Positions 1 to 53,571 of a stretch of DNA of 64,000 nucleotides are shown here, in pieces. The stretch lies in contig JAWNZC010000013.1 in the NCBI GenBank assembly GCA_035771165.1, forward strand, positions 2,322,501 through 2,386,500, written 5' to 3'. Position 1 is the stretch's first letter. Every line of letters starts with the position of its first letter. The notes beneath the pieces are model-generated. The model was not told the DNA's origin. It searched no databases and saw only the letters and a program-made list of their open reading frames with translations. A program made the position numbers and the translations under genes. This stretch comes from Paragorgia papillata. Lineage: Eukaryota > Cnidaria > Anthozoa > Scleralcyonacea > Coralliidae.

Positions 1-21
1 CTGTATTCAAATGAAATGAAT

Positions 22-120
22 GCTCGAAACGTCAGTATTTCGTTATGAAAACTATTTTCGGCCATTCGCCACCTTTTCACTTTGCTCTATCTAAAACACT
101 GCCTTATACGCAGCCTGTAC
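22..120 (+). repeat. R1 repeat, 5'-truncated copy
   Basis: Starts at GCTCGAAACGTCAG and continues through ATTTTCGG and CTTTTCACTTTGCTCTATCT as in the copy at 46330. It lies in the intron after exon 69. Confidence 0.6.
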
Positions 121-149
121 TCTTTTCTATTTCTGAAAAACCATTTTAC

Positions 150-45969
<45,820 letters not shown>

Positions 45970-46329
45970 TTTAGTATCGAGACAATTCTAGTAGTAGAAA
46001 CATCTGCAATCTGTAATGTTTATTGAATTCTGTATGACAAAAAGTGTATCCGAGTAATTGTTTTTGTCCACAACAGTGAAGCCATGTAAAACTTTGTAGT
46101 CAAGGCAACAAGTGACTGACGGCGCCAGGAAAGGTCACACGACATGCGCACTCTGTTCTTGAATCTGATTGGCTGTTAAGCTAAATACGAGAAATCTTAA
46201 AAAGCAACAGGGGACCTAAGAATCAGGAATGAAAACACACTTCACTAGAAAGATATGACCTGATAGATCGCCCAAAACGCGGTAAAAAATACATAATTAT
46301 ATACGTGAAAGATAACACTCTGTTTGACT

Positions 46330-46455
46330 AATTTTACTCTGATGAAGGGCTCCGCTCGAAACGTCAGTATTTCATTATCAAAACTATTCTCGGCAGTTTA
46401 CCACCTTTTCACTTTGCTCTATCTAAAACACTGCCTACGCAGCACTCTACTTTTT
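46330..46455 (+). repeat. Hammerhead-bearing repeat R1, intact copy
   Basis: Contains CUGAUGA-A-GGGC-UCC-GCUC-GAAAC-GUC at 46339-46365 with a 4-bp stem I UACU/AGUA. Conserved downstream body: GGCAGTTTACCACCTTTTCA, CTTTGCTCTATCTAAAACAC and TGCCTACGCAGCACTCTAC. Probably the terminal repeat of a Penelope-like element. The A after CUGAUGA is extra relative to the hammerhead consensus. Confidence 0.6.
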
Positions 46456-46743
46456 TTACACTCCAAAATAACAAAGTCTGACTTGATTACTTCAACCTAT
46501 CACTTACCTTTATCCTAACCTAATAGCAATCAGTGATAGCAATGCTCAATTCATATACAGAAATGAAGGGAGCTAATTATAACCCCAAAAGGCTGGGCAC
46601 TAATAACTACAGTTGACCATTCACTCAATGCAGGTTGACTATATATATTTAATCAAACCCAGTGACCCCCCTGGAAATTTTAGGATATCCTTTAAAAAAG
46701 ATAAGGGCAAGTCAAGTTGGACAAAAGGTACTATATATATATA

Positions 46744-47056
46744 CAGTAAACTCTCTCTCAATGGACACTTGCTTTCGGCGGTTTAAAGATTAAAGTTTTT
46801 TCGTTTTGTTTTTGTTGTACAAGCTGTCTTAAGTTAAAACTCAGAGAAAAGAGTTTTTCTCTGAGTTTAACTTATGACGACAGCTTGTACAGCAAAAACA
46901 AACGAAAAAACTTTATCAACTTCGAGCTGAAAACACTACTAACATAGGTGTAAAGATTATTCACCGTATCGTAAAAACTCTCTCTAAGATGGATATCTCT
47001 AAGATGGACAGTTTGGAGTCAGATCCAAGTGTGTCTGTTTTAGAGAGAGTCCACTG
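46744..47056. mobile_element. Tc1/mariner-type MITE with internal hairpin
   Basis: Ends CAGTAAACTCTCTCTCAATG and AGAGAGAGTCCACTG, flanked by TA. Inside, 46790-46917 is a near-perfect hairpin with CAAGCTGTC arms and a centre of AAAACTCAGAGAAAAGAGTT. It lies between the dynein start and the coiled-coil gene. Confidence 0.7.
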
Positions 47057-47239
47057 TATAACCAATTGTTTCTAATACCGGAGTAAAACACAACAGAAAC
47101 AACAAGACCATGGGCATTCATATTTGCTTCTCATGATATATTGCTTCTTTATGTGAACAAATCTACACCAAATCATACTCCAAACGCAATTCTGACTTAA
47201 TCCAAAAATTAAGGTTCTTACAAAATCTTTTCGACATCG

Positions 47240-47905
47240 TCACGATTTCTTCTTACTGAACTGTACAAGTACTAGTTTCCTCAACAAGTTTTTTAAAGTC
47301 GTGTTCTTTGTTTCCAGTTCGCGTTTCATCTGTCCAATCTCCGCTTGTCTTTGTTTTTCCACTTGTTCGAGCTGCCTGACGCGAATTTTCAGTCGGTTTA
47401 TTACGGTATCTCTCGCTGCCAACTGTATACGAGCCTCGTCCCTCTCTCTTTTCAATCTCTCCGTTTCGCAGAGCAACCGTTCCCGATTCCTCAACCGTTC
47501 AACGCGTTTCATCCCTTCGAATTCGCATTGCTGATTGCGAAGTTTGCGTCTCAACTCCGCCTCTCTTTCGACGGCGAATCGTTCCCCGCAAACGGCATTC
47601 GCACAGTCGATGTTCCGCTTGAAAAGCAGTTCTCTGCAGCGGCCGAGTTCGGCTTCTTTCTTTCGTAAGAGTTTCGGTTTTGTTAAAAGCGAATGGCTCT
47701 CGGTTGAATAGATTGACGGGCAAGGCACGGGTATAAACGAAGTCTCTTGTAATAACCCGCTTCTTCCGAATTCGCTAACTCCAGTGGACAAAACGCTATT
47801 GTAAAATTCGCGAGAATAGGGTAAACCGAGATTAACAGTCTCAACTCGCTTCTCGCTGACGCTGTTCCTCGCTGTCTCCCTCGACAACAGATCAGCAGAA
47901 TTCAT
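47240..47905 (-). CDS. Uncharacterised coiled-coil protein, 221 aa, single exon
   Basis: An open frame of 221 codons from ATG at 47903-47905 (MNSADLLSRETARNSVSEKR) to TGA at 47240-47242; the frame stays open further upstream to a methionine at 48055, but that added part is hydrophobic and unlike the rest. Residues about 85-215 are rich in Arg, Glu, Leu and Lys with heptad spacing (LRRKLRNQQCEFEGMKRVE, then LKIRVRQLEQVEKQRQAEIG), so a long coiled coil is likely. The end is basic (KKKS). It lies 1.3 kb from the dynein start on the same strand. I do not recognise the family. Codon use looks coding, unlike the shadow frames on the other strand. An upstream untranslated exon cannot be excluded. 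Confidence 0.6.
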   Translation of the reverse strand: MNSADLLSRETARNSVSEKRVETVNLGLPYSREFYNSVLSTGVSEFGRSGLLQETSFIPVPCPSIYSTESHSLLTKPKLLRKKEAELGRCRELLFKRNIDCANAVCGERFAVEREAELRRKLRNQQCEFEGMKRVERLRNRERLLCETERLKRERDEARIQLAARDTVINRLKIRVRQLEQVEKQRQAEIGQMKRELETKNTTLKNLLRKLVLVQFSKKKS

Positions 47906-48547
47906 TTTCGTTTCGATGATACTGTCTTGTCGTAAGCTTGTCGTAAAGTACTGTATACTATATACCAAATGCTTGGCCGAGCTTAATTCAACGAATATTT
48001 CATGCTTATGTATTATAAGTAAGCTCAACAAAAGCTTAATGTTTGTTTGCGGCACAGGCAGTTGGTGAAAGCGTGGATCTCAGGAAAGGATTAGCAACAA
48101 GTATGGACTGTTTTTGCGGATTAAGAAAAGATCTTCAGTGATCCAAGTGTCATAAAAAAGTAATCCCGTAACGTCTTTTTAAAATAAAACCAGAATACCT
48201 TAGTATTCTTGGCGATATTATATATGCTCGTACTTTCAAAGTTATTAATGTGAAAAATATAAAAGACTTTGGCTCGAAACGTCAGTATTTTGTTTTTTTT
48301 GAGCTATCAGCAGTTTACTATCGTTACGAGTTTCTATACTATATATACAACACATAACACATAACACGGTTCGTATAGTATTCCTATCCTTTAGATTGAT
48401 ATTGTTTATAGATCGATGCATGATAACGTTCTGGGGCAAGTTGTATATACGAAGCCCCGCGAGTTTTAGCCTTTCTGGTGGATAAGTCCTGACAAGTGAA
48501 CAGTGCTATCCTTGATTTGAAAAACTAAACTAAACTTTTATCTAAAT

Positions 48548-48785
48548 AGTGAAATAAAAGTAGCGTGCTGCGTAGGCAGTGTAGAAACAACAATCGAAAT
48601 ATAGTAAGGTTAGATATACTGCCGAAACAGAGGACGCAGGAGTCTAACGTTTCGAGCGAAGGCCCTTCGTCATGGACGTTTCTCTCTGACGAAGGGCCTT
48701 CGCTAGAAACGTTAGACTCCTACGTTCTCTGTTTCGGCAGTATATCTAATCTTACTATATTTCGATTAAACTTTTATCTGCCGAA
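48548..48785. repeat. Repeat B, head-to-head pair with two hammerhead-like cores
   Basis: Two copies face each other across TGGACGTTTC. Each has CUGACGA (one reads TGACGA) -A-GGGC-CUUC-GCU-(C/A)GAAAC-GUUAG, then TCTCTGTTTCGGCAGTATAT and TATATTTCGAT. The outer end shares GTGCTGCGTAGGCAGTG with R1, so R1 and B belong to one superfamily. Confidence 0.65.
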
Positions 48786-48969
48786 TAGCACTATCAGATA
48801 CATATAAGTCGTTACTCAGTGGACAAAATTTAAGTTAAGTTGTTCAAAGCGCAAGTATAGTGTAGTGTAGTTCTCTAGCTATAGGACTTTAATTATGCAT
48901 CACAGTACATAAGTTATCTTCGTCCTCCTTGCCTTACTGTGTTACTTCCTCTCATGCACCAAATGCATC

Positions 48970-49159
48970 AGAAGAGTTGTTTCGATGCTCTTTTTGTTGC
49001 ACGCCCAACGGTCGAGTTCGGTGCTGCTTTGCTGATAATTATTATTGTCTCAGGGCATGCAAGCCTAAATGTACATATTACTGTCCAAATGAGGACTGGT
49101 CGTCTTCACTGATTTCAGGAATGCTAACGTCTCTGTACTTGATCGCTAAAACAGAATAA
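48970..49159 (+). CDS. Possible terminal exon of a small cysteine-rich secreted protein
   Basis: A pyrimidine-rich tract ending in CAG at about 48969 is followed by an open frame to TAA at 49157-49159. It reads EELFRCSFCCTPNG..., with cysteines spaced C-x2-CC-x6-CC-x6-C-x3-C-x3-C-x3-C. Such density is typical of disulfide-rich secreted peptides. No upstream exon with a signal peptide was found in phase: a hydrophobic stretch at 48913-48955 (VIFVLLALLCYFLSC) is in another frame, directly after a stop. It could be a fragment or chance. Confidence 0.3.
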
Positions 49160-49335
49160 TCATTTTCAGCATTGCAGTTTCATACACAAGATAACCACAC
49201 AACTTATTCAAAGTTGAAATAGAAACAACAAGTATATATGAACGGAATGTAACAAAGTGAAATTAAAAGGCGATACACTGCTGAGATTTCTTGGAACGAA
49301 ATACAGACGGCTAACGGAACCCTTCACCAGAGTAA

Positions 49336-49724
49336 GACACCGTTTACACGATGCCGGTACAATTTGAAAACGGAACAAAATCATGCCGGTGTGTAAATAC
49401 AGGCCAAAACGTTTTGCGTTTACACGGTGCCGGTATAATATAATGACGGATTAGCATGTGACTATTCTCTTCCAACGAGAATTGAGAAGACTTTGTGAAT
49501 ACTGCTGACCCGAATACTGTGGTCGTATATATCGTGATTATACCGTCATCAAACTGTTACGGCACGGGCGTTTACACGATACCGGTTAGTGTTCCGTTTT
49601 CATTTCATGCCGTCAAGGAACCCGTCTTCATTTTGTTGCGTTTTCATGTCATTTTTGTGCCGCTAAACGGCATGACTTTGTTCAGTCCGTTTTTAAATTG
49701 TACCGGCATCGTGTAAACGGGGTC
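49336..49724. mobile_element. MITE, TAA target duplication
   Basis: Inverted ends GAC(A/C)CCGTTTACACGATGCC then GGTACAATTT, flanked by TAA (49333-49335, 49725-49727). The interior repeats the GTTTACACG..CCGGT motif. Confidence 0.75.
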
Positions 49725-49754
49725 TAAAATGTGAGCATTATGTGACATAATTTT

Positions 49755-49851
49755 CAATCTGATGAGACTCCGCTCGAAACGTCAGTATCTCCTTTTAAAA
49801 AAATATCCGCAGTTCACTACATTTTCGCGTAGCTATATCTAAAACACTGTC

Positions 49852-49858
<7 letters not shown>
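49755..49858 (+). repeat. R1 repeat copy
   Basis: CTGATGAGACTCCGCTCG then AAACGTCAG with the R1 body, ending in a TA repeat. It lies immediately beside the Penelope fragment, in opposite orientation to it. Confidence 0.6.
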
Positions 49859-49888
<30 letters not shown>

Positions 49889-49905
49889 AACTTAAAACGT
49901 CTTGT

Positions 49906-49949
49906 GTCGCTACTCGGAGTTTCACGCGTTCATGCGATCATCAGGCAAC
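49906..49949 (-). ncRNA. Hammerhead ribozyme motif, partly decayed
   Basis: Minus strand: stem I GUUGC/GCGAC (one G-U pair), core CUGAUGA (49944-49938), stem II three pairs CGC/GCG after a U-U mismatch at the base, core GAAA (49923-49920), stem III ACUC/GAGU closed by one C, then U at 16.1 and A at 17. Cleavage would fall after 49911. The stem II mismatch probably weakens it. It sits just 3' of the Penelope endonuclease fragment, where a terminal-repeat ribozyme is expected. Confidence 0.7.
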
Positions 49950-49997
49950 TGAGGTAATTAATTCAACTATAGCGTTTTATGCATGCTAGGTGTGATG

Positions 49998-50335
49998 TCA
50001 TGGCTGTGGAATGTCCCTTGACTTCTTTCGGCGGCTTAAGTTGTTCGTATAAAATTTGTTCATGTGACGGCACTTCGAAACGATTTCACCGCTCTTGTTT
50101 AGCAGGGGTTCCTTGTCGGCTTTTACCAACTGCAGCTTCTCTTCTAGGCATAGGTTGCACTTCTTTGCTCCGCATTGATACGCTGCGGCACGACTCAAAA
50201 TTGACCACTTTATTGAGAAGTTGCGGTTATTTCTTTTTAGCACCCAAATGTATTTCGACAATTCGGTTTCGTTCTCGTATTTCTCGTTTCGAAAGGATTT
50301 CTTGTGGTTTCTGTAGCGCTGTTTAGACGTTTTAA
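49998..50335 (-). pseudogene. Penelope-like retroelement fragment: GIY-YIG endonuclease C-terminal part
   Basis: On the minus strand the frame reads KQRYRNHKKSFRNEKYENET, then ELSKYIWVLKRNN, CNLCLEEKL and SKCRHMNKF, ending at the stop at 49998. This is the back half of the GIY-YIG endonuclease that closes the reverse transcriptase ORF of Penelope-like elements (family wording recalled, not searched). The YIG strand and everything upstream are missing, cut off near a TA-repeat at 50418. It is flanked on the same strand by hammerhead motifs at 50492-50534 and 49906-49949, as expected of Penelope terminal repeats, although the two motifs differ in sequence. It is a dead 5'-truncated insertion. 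Confidence 0.75.
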
Positions 50336-50437
50336 GTTTATATTATATTATATTCCGCTCTACTTTTTTAAGTATTGAGCACTCTTTATCCTTCAGTCAG
50401 TACTCCTTTAGTTTTGGTATATATATATATATATATA

Positions 50438-50487
<50 letters not shown>

Positions 50488-50491
50488 CAAT

Positions 50492-50534
50492 CTACAGACA
50501 CGGTGTTTCGCTGTACAACAGCTCATCAGTGTAG
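50492..50534 (-). ncRNA. Hammerhead ribozyme, minimal type I
   Basis: Reading the minus strand: stem I CUACA (50534-50530) pairs with UGUAG (50496-50492); core CUGAUGA (50529-50523); stem II GCUGU-UGU-ACAGC, five perfect pairs; core GAAA (50509-50506); stem III ACAC/GUGU closed by a single C; then U at 16.1 and C at 17, the cleavage site being after 50497. All catalytic positions are consensus. A stem III with a one-base loop is typical of retroelement hammerheads that cleave best as dimers. It lies upstream of the Penelope fragment on the same strand. Confidence 0.85.
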
Positions 50535-50699
50535 CTTGGAACAATCTGAATGAATTTCATCAATTACTTATACACATGCGATCGTCGGTGACAACCGCAT
50601 GTGGGACAGCATCGGTGAAGTACATTCAGATAGTGTGAAGTGCGCATGGGCCCAGAGTGCTCAAACTTCCAGTACCGTACTTTTTCACTCTATTAGTGG

Positions 50700-50800
50700 A
50701 ATACTTCAGTCTTATAAGTGAAAAGGTGGTAAACTGCCGAAAATAGTTTTGATAACGAAATACTGACGTTTCGAGCGAGACCAACTTTTCACTTTGCTGT
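50700..50800 (-). repeat. R1 repeat, reverse copy
   Basis: Minus strand shows the R1 body (ACCACCTTTTCACTTATAAG side) and CTCGAAACGTCAGTATTTCG. It lies just downstream of the PSMG1 stop. Confidence 0.55.
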
Positions 50801-50900
50801 ACATTCAGATTTTAGATCCTGTGGGAGCATAACCACCCCCTCCCCCCAAGAATAGAATTTCTGTGGTAAGGGTGAACAATGGTTTTCACTTCACTTGGAG

Positions 50901-53320
50901 TTACCAAGCCTTTCTGATCATGTCACAAACCTTTGAAACATCTTTAAGTGGATCTTCTTTTAGCAATGCATGAAACATCTCAACTGCTCTTGAATCAACA
51001 GCGTCAGCTGCTGTAATACCAACATACATTACAGCTGGTGTGTGGAAAATCTGGCAGCAAGTCAAGACTAGAAAAAAGGAGTTCACCACAGATCAGAGTA
51101 TCTTACCAAAACAGGTATGTACAATACATTTTCCAAGTTCATATAACAAATACATGTACAACAATAACAAACTGTAAACCTAGTGTGAGGTTGGGCCACC
51201 TGTGCCAGCTGCTTGTACACAAATATCAGATCAGTGACAAATATACTATACTGTCAATATTCTGATTATAGATCATTCAGAATCACGGGACATCAGACAC
51301 CATTTTGGTTGATTTCCAGTTCACTTCAAAAACCTGTGGTCAACCAGTGTTTGTAAACCACAAATTATCCGGGGGAATCAAAGGCAGCACCCTATCCCCA
51401 CCCCATTTATAGATCATCACCATGTTTGAAACAAGGCAAGACATTTACAAAACATGCATCAGCATGCCTTATTGGTTTTACTTCTAAGTCTTACCTGCAG
51501 CAGGAAGATCAGAGACAATGTTGGGTGATTTTAGAAAAGGAAATTTAACCGTTGATTTCCAATTATTAGTTTTTAAGGCAAAAACACAATCTGAGTCATC
51601 CTCACTGGAATCAGACAGTGAACAGAGGAAGGCAGGCTTTGTGGATAAAATCAAAACTTTGTCTGCTTTAATACTTGAGAATATCTACAAAATTACAAGC
51701 ATGGTAAACTTTTCATTCATTATACATTTACAGTACACTAAGTAATCACTGGTGGGTTGGTTATTGGTGCCTTAGTGCTGGCATTATACCACCTAGGCTA
51801 GCACTAGATTTGCAGTCTCACACCCAGAGGAAAGTGATGTAGCAAGAGTACAGAAGGGTGCTTGGAGAGGATATTGTCACAAGAGAAGAAAGATTTTCTA
51901 CATGCAATATAAAGTTTCAGTTAAGTTTGGAAAAGGACTAAGAGAAGAGGGTAGAGTGGTATGAGTGGAAGCAGAGTACAGATGAGGCGTGAGGGAGAGT
52001 GTGAAGGGAAGAGCAACAGCTAGGCTGTAAAAAGGAGCAGAACATGAGGGGAAATCAAATGGTGTGGAAGAAAACGGTGTGATGGAAAAATATGCGAGGG
52101 GAAAGGGTGTGAGAGATGTGATCATTAGGAGAGAGAGTGTTAAAGGAAAAGGTGTGAAGGAAGAGGGTGAGAAAGGAGAGAATGTGAGGGGAGGTGTGAA
52201 AGGACTGGGTAAGGCTGAGGGGATAGGGTGTGAGAGGAGTGGGTATAGGGTATGAAGGGATAGGGTGAGGGTATAAGGTGTGAAAGGATAGTGTGTGAGG
52301 GTATAGGGTGTGAGGGTATAAGGTGTGAAAGGATAGTGTGTGAGGGTATAGGGTGTGAGGGTATAGTGTGTGAGGGTATAGGGTGTGAGGGTATAGGGTG
52401 TGAGGGTATAGTGTGTGAGGGTATAGTGTGTGAGGGGATAGGGTGTGAGGGTATAGGGTGTGAGGGTATAGTGTGTGAGGGGATAGGGTGTGAGGGGATA
52501 GGGTGTGAGGGTATAGGGTGTGAGGGTATAGGGTGTGATGGTATAGGGTGTGATGGTATAGGGTGTGATGGTATAGGGTGTGAGGGTATAGGGTGTGAGG
52601 GTATAGGGTGTGAGGGTATAGGGTGTGAGGGTATAGGGTGTGAGGGTATAGGGTGTGAGGGGAGAGGGTGTGAGGGGAGAGGGTGTGAGGGGAGAGGGTG
52701 TGAGGGGAGAGGGTGTGAGGGGAGAGGGTGTGAGGGGAGAGGGTGTGAGGGGAGAGGGGGAGAGGGTGTCAGGGGAGAGGGTGTGAGGGGAGAGGGTGTG
52801 AGGGGAGAGGGTGTCAGGGGAGAGGGTGTCAGGGGAGAGGGTGTGAGGGGAGAGGGGGTGAGGGGAGAGGGGGTGAGTCTTAACCACCTCAAATACTCAC
52901 CTCTTTTGCCCAATCATGACAACACTCTGCAGGATATTCAACCTTACTCTGGCAAAACAACACTTCATTCGACCTAGATCCTTGTCCAGAAATCGACGAG
53001 TAAATAAAACACGTCTTGTCTGATGGAGCAGTTTGTAGTAAACTATTCAAGTCTTTCTCCTTCTTCCCGCAAGCAACAACCCCGACTATCTGACTATCCG
53101 AATTAAGAAAGTGCGCTTCGACAAACGTTGTAGCTATCCGACCAAACGCGAGAACTAAAAGCTTGCAAGAAACGGTGGAACTATTCTCCTTGGTTTTCAG
53201 ACACCTCGACAGGCGAACGACTGATGAGACTGAACGACTACCAAACATTTGTCTGTCTTCCTCCTCGTCTTCCTCGCCAAGCTCAACGGCACGGGACGTT
53301 GGATAGACAACCTCCCACAT
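50901..53320 (-). CDS. PSMG1: Proteasome assembly chaperone 1, three exons, 258 aa
   Basis: Exons (complement): 52901-53320, 51495-51684, 50901-51067, totalling 777 nt including TAA. PSMG1 (PAC1) pairs with PSMG2 to assemble the 20S proteasome alpha ring in the cytosol. The acidic start (ELGEEDEEEDRQMF), the core CKLLVLAFGRIATTFVEAHF and TCFIYSSI, the exon 2-3 junction SPNIVSDLPAA/VLTCCQ and PAVMYVGITAADAVDSRAVE match the order I recall in human PSMG1 (288 aa). Phases 0 and 1 join cleanly. The ATG at 53318-53320 begins MWEVVYPTSR. Intron 1 contains a 15-bp minisatellite. The promoter is shared head-to-head with the gene starting at 53572. Confidence 0.85.
52240..52880. repeat. 15-bp minisatellite in PSMG1 intron 1
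   Basis: About 40 units of GGTGTGAGGGTATAG that switch at about 52660 to GGTGTGAGGGGAGAG. The 15-bp period keeps frames open on both strands (CEGIG pentads). It ends 20 bp before PSMG1 exon 1. Confidence 0.9.
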
Positions 53321-53571
53321 TCTTTGTTTTTAAAAGAATCCGTTAAAAAACTGCAGAATTAAAAGAAATCTCGACCAAGTTCCAACCAACGTTTAATTTT
53401 CAGAATTTTTTCCCAGTTTCAAGAACATTAGAACCCATTCCTCTCTGACATGCCTCGCGTACTTATAGTATTGAGCATGGGTTTTATGTTTTATCATGTT
53501 GCAAGTGTGTTGAAGTTTTCTCGTTTATAAGCTTTAGAAATAGTATATTTTAACACTAATAATTTAACACA
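53321..53571. promoter_or_regulatory. Probable bidirectional promoter between PSMG1 and the 121-aa gene
   Basis: Only 251 bp separate the two divergent start codons, so both 5' UTRs and core promoters must lie here or overlap. I see no clear TATA box in the expected place and no repeat insertion. The inference rests on spacing alone. Confidence 0.5.

Noticed and set aside
49979..50326. Plus-strand 115-codon frame
   Set aside because: Shadow of the minus-strand Penelope endonuclease frame, which has the recognisable motifs.
52140..52977. Open frames of more than 200 residues on both strands (SHPIP and CEGIG repeats)
   Set aside because: The 15-bp unit is a multiple of three without stops; this is intron 1 of PSMG1.
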